Positions 9,470-18,338 of a stretch of 64,000 nucleotides of DNA are shown piece by piece. The notes under the pieces were generated by a model. That model was not told the origin of the DNA and searched no databases. It was given only the letters and a program-made list of their open reading frames with translations. The stretch covers positions 186,001 through 250,000 of the forward strand of contig UBJR01000007.1 of assembly GCA_900465675.1 (NCBI GenBank). The letters are read 5' to 3'. This DNA is from Hyphomicrobiales bacterium. GTDB taxonomy: Bacteria > Pseudomonadota > Alphaproteobacteria > Rhizobiales > Rhizobiaceae. Position numbers and translations under genes: made by a program. Positions within the stretch are counted from its first letter, which is position 1; every line of letters starts with the position of its first letter.

Positions 9470-11266
9470 ATGACCAATCCATTGCATCACAGCGATGCCA
9501 CTTTCAGTGGCGCAGAAATTATCCTTCAGGCATTGAGGGACAATGGTGTCGATACGATTTTTGGCTACCCCGGAGGCGCCGTCCTTCCGATTTATGACGA
9601 GTTGTTCCAGCAGAGCGAGATACGGCATATCCTCGTTCGGCACGAGCAATCGGCAGGTCATGCCGCCGAAGGCTACGCCCGCTCGACAGGCAAAGTGGGC
9701 GTGGTTCTTGTCACATCTGGACCAGGTGTGACGAACATGGTGACACCGCTTCAAAATGCCCTGATGGATTCCACGCCGATTGTGTGTATTTCCGGCCAGG
9801 TTCCTACCGGACTGATAGGCACCGACGCATTCCAAGAATGCGATACTGTCGGAATTACAAGACCCTGCACCAAGCACAACTATATCGTTACTGATATTAA
9901 AGACTTGGCCCGGACCGTGCACGAAGCGTTCGAAATCGCTCGTAGTGGGCGGCCAGGCCCTGTTCTCATCGACATTCCGAAAGACGTGCAGATGAGCATG
10001 GGCAGGTATGTCGCACCCGATACGACCAGCCGACGATCGCCGGATGTCTCAATCAAGCAGTCCGAAGTCGAAGTTGCCGCTGAGCTCCTCGCAGGGGCAC
10101 GACGTGGAATAATCTATTCCGGGGGAGGCGTGATCAACGCAGGGGCCGAGGCATCAGGGCTTTTGCGAGACCTCGCTTCGGCCACGGGCTTTCCCGTGAC
10201 CTCTACTCTCATGGGGCTTGGGGCATTTCCTGGGACAGATCCCGCATGGCTGGGCATGCTTGGCCTACACGGAACGTACGAGGCCAACATGGCTATGCAC
10301 GAATGTGATGTCATGCTCTGCGTCGGTGCGCGATTTGACGATCGCGTGACGGGCCTCGTCAATCGGTTTTCGCCACACTCGAAAAAAATCCATATTGATA
10401 TTGACCCTTCATCGATCAACAAAATCGTGCCCGTCGACGTAAGGATGCGAGCGGATGCCGCTCAAGGCATCCGAAGTCTCCTGGATGCGCTGCCAAGAAA
10501 TATACAGCAATCGCGTCCCGAGCGACTTGATGCTTGGTGGTCGAGGATCAACGAGTGGCGCGCGCGAAAGTCGCTTTCCTATCGGGCGCAACGATCAACA
10601 ATCATGCCGCAGTTTGCGCTGGAGCGCCTGTGGCATGCAATCAACGAACGCGACCCGATTGTGACGACCGAAGTCGGCCAACATCAAATGTGGGCTGCGC
10701 AATTCTTTAAGTTCACATCACCCAATCGTTTTGTCACGTCAGGTGGCCTTGGAACGATGGGGTTCGGACTCCCCGCCGCTCTTGGTGCTCAACTCGCGAA
10801 CCCCGAGGCGCTGGTCATAAACGTCGCAGGTGACGCCTCAATCCAAATGAACATGAAGGAACTTGCCACTGCGGTGCAGTATCAGGTGCCGGTGAAAAAT
10901 TTCGTCCTGAATAACAGTCATCTCGGCATGGTAAGGCAGCTACAGCAGCATTTCCATCACAACCGGAAATCCCATAGTTATTCGGACGCCCTCCCGGATT
11001 TTGCAAAGCTTGCCGAGGCATATGGTGCGCGCGGAATAATATGCAGTCATCCCGATGATTTGGACGACGCGATTGGCGAAATGCTCGCTTGGCCTGGTCC
11101 GGTCGTATTCGACTGCCGGGTGGCTCAGCTTGAGAATTGCTATCCCATGATAAAATCAGGCCGAGGGCACAACGAGATGTGGCTTGGTCCTGATGCAGAC
11201 GCGAATGAGGATAGCTCGGCGGCGGTCAGCGACATGCGATCAGAACCGGAATTGCATGCCATCTAA
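9470..11266 (+). CDS. ilvB: Acetolactate synthase large subunit-like ThDP enzyme
   Basis: A 598-residue ThDP enzyme condensing two pyruvates (or pyruvate plus 2-ketobutyrate) to acetolactate, or a close relative. Seen: GYPGGAVLPIYDELF at the N-terminus, the catalytic Glu in RHEQSAGHAAEGYAR (about residue 60), and the ThDP motif GDASIQMNMKELATA...NN (about 457-486) with full family length. The C-terminal 25 residues are acidic and variable. No small regulatory subunit (ilvH) is adjacent, so it must either borrow the chromosomal one or act alone as a catabolic or unregulated enzyme. It follows lpd by 217 bases in the same direction, so both pyruvate-using ThDP enzymes may answer to the upstream Lrp-type regulator. 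Confidence 0.88.
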   Translation: MTNPLHHSDATFSGAEIILQALRDNGVDTIFGYPGGAVLPIYDELFQQSEIRHILVRHEQSAGHAAEGYARSTGKVGVVLVTSGPGVTNMVTPLQNALMDSTPIVCISGQVPTGLIGTDAFQECDTVGITRPCTKHNYIVTDIKDLARTVHEAFEIARSGRPGPVLIDIPKDVQMSMGRYVAPDTTSRRSPDVSIKQSEVEVAAELLAGARRGIIYSGGGVINAGAEASGLLRDLASATGFPVTSTLMGLGAFPGTDPAWLGMLGLHGTYEANMAMHECDVMLCVGARFDDRVTGLVNRFSPHSKKIHIDIDPSSINKIVPVDVRMRADAAQGIRSLLDALPRNIQQSRPERLDAWWSRINEWRARKSLSYRAQRSTIMPQFALERLWHAINERDPIVTTEVGQHQMWAAQFFKFTSPNRFVTSGGLGTMGFGLPAALGAQLANPEALVINVAGDASIQMNMKELATAVQYQVPVKNFVLNNSHLGMVRQLQQHFHHNRKSHSYSDALPDFAKLAEAYGARGIICSHPDDLDDAIGEMLAWPGPVVFDCRVAQLENCYPMIKSGRGHNEMWLGPDADANEDSSAAVSDMRSEPELHAI

Positions 11267-11328
11267 AATCTGTGAGCTATCCGCGAACATGATTTCGTGT
11301 GCTCTGAACCACTGGAGGAGATAACACT

Positions 11329-12090
11329 ATGCGCGAAGTAGAATGGAACCGGCTTGGGGCGCCTGAACTGACCGCGCTCGCCAAAAAAGACGCTGTTGTG
11401 CTTCTCCCCGTGGGATCTACCGAACAACACGGGCCCCATCTCCCAACCGGGGTGGATCAATTTCTCGCACAGGAGGTCAGTTTGCGCTCTGCGCGCATCT
11501 TATCGGATCGGATGCCAATCATTGTCGCGCCGACCGTCTGGTGCGGCTTGGCTGATCATCATGTCCCGTTCGGTGGCACGTTTTCCCTCACCCTCCTAAC
11601 CTACCATGCGCTCCTGCGAGACCTGTGTCGGTCGATTTTGAATGCTGGGTTCAGCAAGATCGTCGTGGTGAATGGCCACGCGGGAAATATCGCAGGGTTG
11701 TCTTCGATCACTGCAGACCTTACGAGGGAGCTGGGCGTTTCAATCGGAACCGTGACCTACTTCATGGTGGACTCGAAAGCTGTAGAAGAAATTCTCGAGG
11801 ATCAAAAAGGGCTGATGCATGCTTGCGAGGCCGAGACATCGATGATGATGGCGATAACCCCCGAGCTCGTTCAAAGTTCGAGACTTGGCGAGGCCCATGG
11901 CTCAAGTTTCGATGTCGCGGCCAACCTTATCCCGACGCTCAAAAGTTTCGTGACTTTCGATAAATTAACGCCTTCAGGAGTGCTCGGAGACGCGCGGCGC
12001 AGCACGGTTGAAAAGGGAGAAAAGCTTCTCGCCGCTTGTGCCACCGAAATAGCGAGGCGTCTGGAAAATGGTGAACCCTGGAAAAAATAA
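11329..12090 (+). CDS. Creatininase-family amidohydrolase
   Basis: A 253-residue member of the creatininase (creatinine amidohydrolase/MftE/ArfB) family of metal-dependent cyclic-amide hydrolases. The metal-binding and catalytic residues are in place: Glu and His in GSTEQHGPHLPTGVDQ, the conserved NGHAGN segment, and the Glu in HACEAETSMMM. A good site, GGAGG, precedes the ATG. It is 62 bases downstream of ilvB and co-directional. Substrate cannot be read from sequence; members hydrolyse creatinine, formamidopyrimidines or peptide-derived lactams. It ends convergently with the marR gene, with 67 bases between them and no strong terminator seen. Confidence 0.85.
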   Translation: MREVEWNRLGAPELTALAKKDAVVLLPVGSTEQHGPHLPTGVDQFLAQEVSLRSARILSDRMPIIVAPTVWCGLADHHVPFGGTFSLTLLTYHALLRDLCRSILNAGFSKIVVVNGHAGNIAGLSSITADLTRELGVSIGTVTYFMVDSKAVEEILEDQKGLMHACEAETSMMMAITPELVQSSRLGEAHGSSFDVAANLIPTLKSFVTFDKLTPSGVLGDARRSTVEKGEKLLAACATEIARRLENGEPWKK

Positions 12091-12157
12091 ATGCCTTCCC
12101 TATGCGAGGTTGAACACGTCGTAAGCTGCCGGACCTAGATCCTATCAGCTGCTCCGG

Positions 12158-12679
12158 CTAGTTCCTCGCTGGTATGCTGGTGTCGAGGCGACCCAGGAGG
12201 GCCTTCAAGGCGTCGACGCTATCATCATCCATAACCTCTTTCACCGCCTTTTGAAAATCTGCCTCCTGCTTGGACATCAGCGGCCGGATCTTGCGAAGAA
12301 GTGTTTTCCCGTTGGCTGAAAGCAGAATCCGGACGCGGCGTCGGTCAGTGGGATCGGGTGCGCGGTAGACCAACCCCTCGCTGCACATTCGATCGATGAT
12401 TTTTGTGAGGGTTGATGCGTCTATGACCAGAAGCCTCGAAAGCTCGGACATGATCAGACCGGCCTTTCCGCCCTGCTCTGCCAACACTCTCAGCACTCGC
12501 GCTTGATCGAGCACGATATTGGCTGGACGAAGCCGTTCCTCAAGCTGCCGCTCCAGCTTTCGGTTGATGCTTGCAACGATGAAGCCCAGGCTTCCGCTGT
12601 AGGTCTCGTCCGCCACGATGCCGTTCCCTCTTCGATGCTCAAAATGCATAACTCGATGCAGTGCGCCATTCGGGGCCAT
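12158..12679 (-). CDS. MarR-family transcriptional regulator
   Basis: A winged-helix MarR regulator of about 173 residues. The recognition helix and wing are clear (LIMSELSRLLVIDASTLTKIIDRMCSEGLVYRAPDPTDRRRVRILLS), flanked by dimerisation helices. The frame also opens with a TTG at 12691, but I take the ATG at 12679; a third candidate is the ATG at 12649. A perfect inverted repeat lies at its 5' end (12687-12711), consistent with autorepression. MarR proteins usually respond to small phenolics or carboxylates. Neighbours on the same strand are the AmiC-like sensor upstream and, convergently, the creatininase gene. Confidence 0.88.
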   Translation of the reverse strand: MAPNGALHRVMHFEHRRGNGIVADETYSGSLGFIVASINRKLERQLEERLRPANIVLDQARVLRVLAEQGGKAGLIMSELSRLLVIDASTLTKIIDRMCSEGLVYRAPDPTDRRRVRILLSANGKTLLRKIRPLMSKQEADFQKAVKEVMDDDSVDALKALLGRLDTSIPARN

Positions 12680-12686
12680 CTGCGAA

Positions 12687-12711
12687 ATCAAACCTTCTTG
12701 GTTTGATCAAA
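12687..12711. promoter_or_regulatory. Palindromic operator at the marR 5' end
   Basis: Arms ATCAAACC (12687-12694) and GGTTTGAT (12700-12707) form a perfect 8-bp inverted repeat around TTCTT. The right arm runs into a second perfect palindrome, TTTGATCAAA (12702-12711). Two nested dyads directly upstream of a MarR start are what an autoregulatory MarR operator looks like. Binding itself is inference. Confidence 0.6.
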
Positions 12712-12880
12712 TCCGGCATTAGTTGCTACCATGCCGTTTAAATGCTCTCTTTCACGCGCATGCCGGATGGCAGGAGCTCTCAAAGGGACTATCATAAATG
12801 GTGGAATACGCAAGTATGTCAGATGAAATATCATCAAAGGAAATTATCAAGTGACGCTTCGCGGTGCCAAATTGCGCGAA

Positions 12881-13930
12881 CTAGTATCTGGCGATGATAT
12901 CGAAGCTCAGGCCGTTCGCTTCCGCAATATAGATCGGGCGCCGTTCTAACAAGCTTCCCTGAGGGGTGTCGAATCGAGCGGATCGAAATCGAACTCTATC
13001 GAATCTGGCATGAACGAGGTCCGACCCAAACGTCGATCGTGCCGCCTGCATGAGGCCAATCGAATAACTTATGCCCTCATAAACCGATTGGCCGTAGGCA
13101 TTGGGCATTGGAGCATATTCGCCAAAGGCGCCCCAGTACTTTTCCATGAATGCCATGTTGGACGTCGTGCGTGCGGAAGCGAAATAGTGCGCGCAGGCAA
13201 AGATGCCTTCCGTTGCGTCATGTCCCAGCGCCATCAAGACCGTCTCGTCGGTTGCCACGGCACAACGCGGAATTTTTGCGGCTAAGCCCGATTGCGCGAA
13301 AGCACGATAAAATGGGATCCCCTGATCTCCGACGAGAAATACCAGCACGACGTCCGGATTATGCGCGCGAATGTCTTCAATGACGTCCGCATCCCAGTCC
13401 TCCCTCGCATTGATCGGACGTGCGCGAATGCCAACCACAGTTCCGCCGCTGGAATGAATCATCCCGGCTGTCATCGGCATCGTCTGACGCCCCCAACGAT
13501 AATCACTTCCAACAATATAAAAACGCCTCGCGCCAAACCGTCCCTCTATAAAAGCAAGAAGCGGTGCCACCAGTTCATCGTCCGTGGAACTGATTGAGAT
13601 CGTGTTGTGGGAGCGGTGTCCCTGCTCGTAAGTGGGCGTATAAACAAGCGGCGCCGATTTATGGATGGCTTCTGATACGGCATCTCGGGAATTGGAGCCG
13701 ATGAGCCCGACTATGACCGCAGCGTTATCGTCTTCCACCATCTCCCGGGCTGCATTGACCGTCTCGGCAGGTGCCCAACTGGCATCCCGCGTGACGATAT
13801 CGAGCTCGTGACCAAGAATGCCACCGTCGGCATTGGCCTCCGCAATGCCGAGAACGGCGGCATTCAGACAGGAAGGCGTCCACAGTGCAAGTGGCCCAGT
13901 CTGTGCAAGCAAAAGACCAATCGTCGCCAT
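12881..13930 (-). CDS. AmiC/UrtA-like ligand-binding protein without signal peptide
   Basis: A 349-residue protein of the periplasmic-binding fold type I family that holds amide/urea-binding FmdD, UrtA and the cytoplasmic amidase regulator AmiC. The N-terminus (MATIGLLLAQTGPLALWTP) starts directly at the first beta strand with no signal peptide, so it should remain in the cytoplasm as AmiC does. Family segments include GGILGHELDIVTRDASW, VGLIGSNSRDAV and the ligand-site region YTPTYEQGHRS. AGGA precedes the ATG closely. AmiC works by sequestering an antiterminator (AmiR); no ANTAR protein is seen nearby, so the partner is unknown. Its position beside a deacylase and an amide-type ABC transporter suggests it senses their substrate. 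Confidence 0.75.
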   Translation of the reverse strand: MATIGLLLAQTGPLALWTPSCLNAAVLGIAEANADGGILGHELDIVTRDASWAPAETVNAAREMVEDDNAAVIVGLIGSNSRDAVSEAIHKSAPLVYTPTYEQGHRSHNTISISSTDDELVAPLLAFIEGRFGARRFYIVGSDYRWGRQTMPMTAGMIHSSGGTVVGIRARPINAREDWDADVIEDIRAHNPDVVLVFLVGDQGIPFYRAFAQSGLAAKIPRCAVATDETVLMALGHDATEGIFACAHYFASARTTSNMAFMEKYWGAFGEYAPMPNAYGQSVYEGISYSIGLMQAARSTFGSDLVHARFDRVRFRSARFDTPQGSLLERRPIYIAEANGLSFDIIARY

Positions 13931-14040
13931 CCTATCCTAGCTCCAGCGTCTGCGCACACGATAGTGGATTTGCAGTTCTTGGCAAGCAATCGTCAGGCTG
14001 AAGCCTGCTGCGGCGGCTGGATCAGCTGGTTGGGAGCCAT

Positions 14041-14961
14041 TCAAGGTGCTGACAGAGCGTCAAGTCTTGCGCGTACAGAGGCCACGTCGAAATGACTGCC
14101 CGTTCCGAAGAGAATGAGGAAGGCGCCATTAATATGATGGGCAAGGGGGGAAAGCGTGGCACGCGCTCCAGAAAGCTGGAAAAGCATCGGCCTGTCTGGC
14201 TCCTCGGTCACGCGGATCAGTCCTTTCGCGCGCAAGAGGCAAGGCCCCAGTTCCTCGACGAGTTTCGCGAGGCCGGCGAGGTAAATTGGGCGGTCTGATT
14301 TCCATTCAAGCGGGACGACCCGGGCCTGTGGTAGAGCCTCCGTCGCCGTGAACCGGGTGGGGCGTGAATTGTCCCTAAGATCCACAAACAACATTCCGCC
14401 CGCAAGATCAGCAAGATCAGCGCTGTGAAAGTACCTTCTCTTACCGAGACCGGCGAGCTCTGCAGCGATCCGGTCCCCGCTTTGGACGGAGTTTTCGGTA
14501 TTCGAAAGATAAAGATGGTCGGCGGCCTCTACCTGTGCGCGCCACAATGGGTCGGCACAATCCTGGTGCCGAGCGTCCACAACAGTCAAAAGCGCCTCGA
14601 CGGTGGCAACTCCACCGATGAAAGGGTCCTGGAGGGCCGACAGGATAGCGCGCGGATCTGCAAGCCCACTCGCTTCGATGATAACGCCGTCAGGCCGGCG
14701 ATCGAGCGATATGACATTGCGCAAAGTCCTGATCAGGTCGCCTTGGAGCGTGCAGCAAATGCAGCCGTTCTCCATACCATAGACGGGCTGACCAGACTTT
14801 TCGAGGATCGCCGCATCGATGTTGATTGAACCGAAGTCGTTGACGATAGCAGCGAGACGACGTCCATTCTGGCGTCGAAGTATCTCGTTGATGAAGGTTG
14901 TCTTGCCCGCCCCCAGGGTCCCTGAGACGAGGAGCAGCGGAATGGGCGCGATGTCAACCAT
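14041..14961 (-). CDS. COG0523/CobW-family GTPase (probable metallochaperone)
   Basis: A 306-residue G3E-family GTPase. Seen: the P-loop GTLGAGKTTFINEIL, the metal-binding CxCC motif in MENGCICCTLQGD, and the family switch segment IIEASGLADP. Where the GTP base-specifying NKxD motif should be, the sequence reads NTEN, so nucleotide specificity may be altered. The C-terminal domain is short. COG0523 proteins deliver zinc or other metals to client enzymes. The gene overlaps the upstream deacylase gene by 8 bases, so the two are translationally coupled, and that deacylase is a metallohydrolase. I infer it metallates the deacylase. Confidence 0.85.
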   Translation of the reverse strand: MVDIAPIPLLLVSGTLGAGKTTFINEILRRQNGRRLAAIVNDFGSINIDAAILEKSGQPVYGMENGCICCTLQGDLIRTLRNVISLDRRPDGVIIEASGLADPRAILSALQDPFIGGVATVEALLTVVDARHQDCADPLWRAQVEAADHLYLSNTENSVQSGDRIAAELAGLGKRRYFHSADLADLAGGMLFVDLRDNSRPTRFTATEALPQARVVPLEWKSDRPIYLAGLAKLVEELGPCLLRAKGLIRVTEEPDRPMLFQLSGARATLSPLAHHINGAFLILFGTGSHFDVASVRARLDALSAP

Positions 14962-16471
14962 GGCGATCTGCTAAGGCGCCGCGCAACGCCCGACCCGGAC
15001 GCACCGATGTGTTGAGCCGACCATCTTCGATGACGGGTATACCGCCGATGAGAACGTTTTCCATGCCCTCCGAGGGGCGGTTCATCTCAAAAAAAGTTGC
15101 AACCTCCCGCACGACGTCGAGATCGAATACAAGGATGTCCGCATCGCATCCCTCCTGGACCCGCGCCTTCTTTCGCATTTGCGGCGCGCTTGCTTCCAGA
15201 ATTCTGGCTGGTTCAAGCGTGCATTTGGCAATGGCTTCCGACAGGCTCACAGCCTTTCTTTCCCTAACGTATTCTCTCAGAAACTTCGTGAAGGTTCCGC
15301 ACGACCTCGGGTGAGAGGATAGGGATGCCGGAAGCGGCCATTCCTCGCCAGCGTAGATGGAACCATCGGGCCGCACCCAAGGCATGGCGTCGGATGCTAT
15401 GCTCCCGCCCGGATAGAGGACAGATTGGTCCAGCATGTCGCGGTGTGCTGAGTTTCGTTCTGTATCGAGAAAGTGCCACTTCACGAGTGCGGCCGGATTT
15501 GCCGCGCTGGCGGATAGAAGCGCGCTTCGGTCGGCGAATGTCTCCTTTTCCTGTATGAGACCAACGTGACGATATGTAGAACCGGTTCGTGTCATGAAGT
15601 CCGGATCGGAGAAGAATGGTGCGGATACAACGGTAGAACCCGTCCCATACGGGTAAGCCTCGACCGAGATCCGCAAGCCCATTGACTGCGCCCTTCTCAA
15701 AAGCGTCGCGCATCGCTCGACATCCAGGAGTGAGGTGGAGTTGAGGTGGCAAACATGCATATGCGCGCCCGTGGCGCCGGCGTAACCAATCAACCGGATG
15801 TAGGACTCCTCCGAGCTCTTCGGATCGACATTTGACATGAAAGGGACATGCGAAAAGGTCGGTACGTCGTAGGTCGCGGCAAGCTGGCAGACCTGCGTCA
15901 GTTCGATCACGCCAGCGCCGGCCGCATAGGCATTCGGCAGTCCGATCCCAATCGCGCCTTCGCGCAGACCATCTTTCAACTGCGCCACAATACGTTCAAT
16001 TTCCTCTGAGCTGGCGGGATCAGTCACCCAATTGGTCGCTGCCGTGCCGGCGCCCATCATCTCAATTGCGTGCAGCGACGGATCCAGTTCGACCCCTGCA
16101 AGCACATTTTTGCGGGCGAAAATCCATGCCGCCGCGGCCCCATAATTCAAAACGCGGCCCTGCTGCGCCTGCCGATCATACCACGCGCCGACAGGCAGCG
16201 CGCCCATCTCCAGCTCCAAAGCAGTGGTGACGCCGTCAAATACCTGCATCCAATCGGAAGAGACGTTTTGGCCATGCGCGTGCAGATCGATGAAGCCGGC
16301 GCAGACTATCTTGCCACTCGCATCGATGACACGGTTGCCGTCGCTCGCGGATAAATATCCAATAGCTGTAACCTGTCCGTCCTTGATGCCGATATCAGCA
16401 AGTCTGTCAGTCCCGGTTTCCGGATCGACCAGCCTGCCGGCCATCACTAGCGTATCAAATCGATCGCGCAA
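14954..16471 (-). CDS. N-acyl-D-amino-acid (probably D-glutamate) deacylase, amidohydrolase superfamily
   Basis: A 505-residue metal-dependent amidohydrolase that removes an acyl group from an N-acyl-D-amino acid. The metal-binding HxH is in GFIDLHAHGQNVSSD, and the family segment GVTTALELEMGALPVGAWY resembles N-acyl-D-glutamate deacylases. Further metal or active-site regions are FSHVPFMSN, HMHVCHLNS and SDAMPW. The start is chosen as TTG 16471: AAGGAGG at 16478-16484 is placed 6 bases before it and the product begins RDRFDTLVMAGRLVDPETG. An ATG at 16507 is open but has no ribosome-binding site. It overlaps the COG0523 gene by 8 bases and diverges from the aldehyde dehydrogenase. Confidence 0.82.
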   Translation of the reverse strand: MRDRFDTLVMAGRLVDPETGTDRLADIGIKDGQVTAIGYLSASDGNRVIDASGKIVCAGFIDLHAHGQNVSSDWMQVFDGVTTALELEMGALPVGAWYDRQAQQGRVLNYGAAAAWIFARKNVLAGVELDPSLHAIEMMGAGTAATNWVTDPASSEEIERIVAQLKDGLREGAIGIGLPNAYAAGAGVIELTQVCQLAATYDVPTFSHVPFMSNVDPKSSEESYIRLIGYAGATGAHMHVCHLNSTSLLDVERCATLLRRAQSMGLRISVEAYPYGTGSTVVSAPFFSDPDFMTRTGSTYRHVGLIQEKETFADRSALLSASAANPAALVKWHFLDTERNSAHRDMLDQSVLYPGGSIASDAMPWVRPDGSIYAGEEWPLPASLSSHPRSCGTFTKFLREYVRERKAVSLSEAIAKCTLEPARILEASAPQMRKKARVQEGCDADILVFDLDVVREVATFFEMNRPSEGMENVLIGGIPVIEDGRLNTSVRPGRALRGALADRHG

Positions 16472-16834
16472 TCCATTCCTCCTTAAAGGCTGACCCAATC
16501 CGCTCATTCATCTATCAGGCAGGGGCGTTAGCAATGCCCGGCGCACGGGTTCTCAACCTTCCCACCAGCTGACGGTTCTCGTTCGTCTTTCTGCTGTTAT
16601 GTCATCAGAAATAGTGGAATATGACATTAAGCGAGAAGCATCAAGAAAATTTTGCCACTGAAATAATTGCAGTTGACATAAAATAAAATGGCTGGTTACC
16701 TGAAGTTAAGACGGTCGGCGACCTGCCTAGAAGCAATCCGTCACGGGAACAAACCTTCGAAACGGTCTTTCGCGGAAGCTTAGCGGCTTGCTGCCTGCAA
16801 GGCTTGTTGCCGAGCGGCCAGAGGATGGGAGAAC
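16472..16834. promoter_or_regulatory. Divergent promoter region between deacylase and aldehyde dehydrogenase
   Basis: This 363-base region holds no gene and must carry both divergent promoters. A perfect 7-bp inverted repeat, ATGTCAT at 16599-16605 and ATGACAT at 16621-16627 with a 15-base spacer, sits in an AT-rich patch and is a candidate operator. TTGACA at 16673 has no good -10 partner. GGGAG near 16826 serves the aldehyde dehydrogenase. Confidence 0.5.
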
Positions 16835-18337
16835 ATGGACAAATTGAATCCGAACATATCGGCGGACTTGCCGCCAATTGCCGAGCGTATCGGCAATTTC
16901 ATTGGCGGTGCGTGGGAAAATGCGGAAGCCGAAAGCTTCGAAGTCATCAATCCCGCAACGAAGGAAGTTCTGGCGGCGCTGCCGAAGAGTTCCCGCGAGA
17001 CCGCTCGAAGGGCTGTAGACGCTGCGGTTGCCGCTCAAAATGGCTGGGCCAGGACCAGCGTATGGGAACGCGCCAATCTGTGCGCCGCGCTCGGCAAAGC
17101 GATTGAGGCAAGAGCATCGGAGCTGGCTCGTGTTCTTTCAATGGAGCAGGGCAAGCCCATCGCCGAAGCGGAAGGTGAGGTCGGCGCTGCCGCACATGGC
17201 TTCCATATGGCAGCCGAGATGGTGCGATATGCCACCGGCGAGTTCGTCGGTGGAGCGACTGAAGGCCGGCAGGTTATCACGCGACGTTTCCCAAGGGGTG
17301 TCTACGCTGTCATCACGCCGTGGAATTACCCAGTCAACATCCCCATCGAATATATTGCGCCAGGACTGGCCACGGGAAATACGATCGTCTGGACACCGGC
17401 GCCGACAACGTCATTGGTCGCTGTGGCGCTCATGCGCATTCTCGCCGACGCAGGCATGCCGCCCGGCATCCTCAATCTGGTGCTCGGTGAGGGCGCGGTT
17501 GTCGGTGACGAGATCGTTTCTTCTCCCAAGACCAATGCCATCGGTTTTACGGGCTCGACAGCGACGGGACACCGCATCGCGATGCGGGGCGCGGGCAAGC
17601 CGATGGTGCTCGAGCTTGGCGGCAATGGTCCGCTGATCGTGCGTCGCGATGCGGATCTACGCCGGGCGGCAGAAGCCGCAGCTTTCGGCGCCTTCAGTAA
17701 TTGCGGCCAGATTTGCGCAGCAACCGGAAGGGTTCTTGCTGATGCCGAAATAGCCGAAGCTCTGGCAAAAGAGATCGTCGCAATTGCTGAACGTCAGCGG
17801 GTGGGTAACCCGATGCACCAGGGCATCACCATGGGACCGCTCAACAATGCGAACGTCGCCCGCAAAGTCGCAGAGCATGTAGAAAACGCTATCGGAAGTG
17901 GAGCGAAATGTCTCACTGGCGGGCGGTCTATCCCAGAGCTCGGAAGCGAGCTCTTTTACGCGCCGACAGTCCTTTCACATGTCACGCCATGGATGAAAAT
18001 CGCCCGGGAAGAGACGTTTGGCCCCGTGGTTCCCATCATCGCGCTGTCCGGCGACGACGAGATCTTACAGGTCGCCAACGATACAGAATACGGTTTGTCG
18101 ATGGCGATTTTCACGCGCGACATCGAACGCGGATTGGCAATGTCATCCGAGTTGTCGGCCGGCATTGTCAATATCAATGAGTCTACCGTCTTCTGGGAAA
18201 CGCACATGGCCTTCGGCGGAAGCTCGGGCACGAAAAGCGGCCTCGGCAGAATCGGCGGACGGCATGCGATTGAAGCAATGAGCGAGGTCCGCTCGGTTTC
18301 CATACCCTTCCCGAACTACAACGCCACGGGACTATAA
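16835..18337 (+). CDS. NAD(P)-dependent aldehyde dehydrogenase
   Basis: A 500-residue aldehyde dehydrogenase oxidising an aldehyde to its carboxylate. Seen: the cofactor-binding segment TPWNYPVNIPIEYIAPGLATGN, GFTGSTATGHRI, the general-base Glu in LELGGNGP, and the catalytic Cys in SNCGQICAATGR; length is standard. The ATG is preceded by GGGAGA. The stop is followed after 1 base by the next start, so it is tightly coupled to the small-subunit and GMC oxidoreductase genes. Together they would take an alcohol to an aldehyde and then to an acid. Substrate unknown. Confidence 0.9.
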   Translation: MDKLNPNISADLPPIAERIGNFIGGAWENAEAESFEVINPATKEVLAALPKSSRETARRAVDAAVAAQNGWARTSVWERANLCAALGKAIEARASELARVLSMEQGKPIAEAEGEVGAAAHGFHMAAEMVRYATGEFVGGATEGRQVITRRFPRGVYAVITPWNYPVNIPIEYIAPGLATGNTIVWTPAPTTSLVAVALMRILADAGMPPGILNLVLGEGAVVGDEIVSSPKTNAIGFTGSTATGHRIAMRGAGKPMVLELGGNGPLIVRRDADLRRAAEAAAFGAFSNCGQICAATGRVLADAEIAEALAKEIVAIAERQRVGNPMHQGITMGPLNNANVARKVAEHVENAIGSGAKCLTGGRSIPELGSELFYAPTVLSHVTPWMKIAREETFGPVVPIIALSGDDEILQVANDTEYGLSMAIFTRDIERGLAMSSELSAGIVNINESTVFWETHMAFGGSSGTKSGLGRIGGRHAIEAMSEVRSVSIPFPNYNATGL

Positions 18338-18338
18338 G

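Noticed and set aside
16673..16701. TTGACA as a sigma-70 promoter for the aldehyde dehydrogenase
   Set aside because: At 17 bases spacing the -10 hexamer is TTACCT, a poor match.
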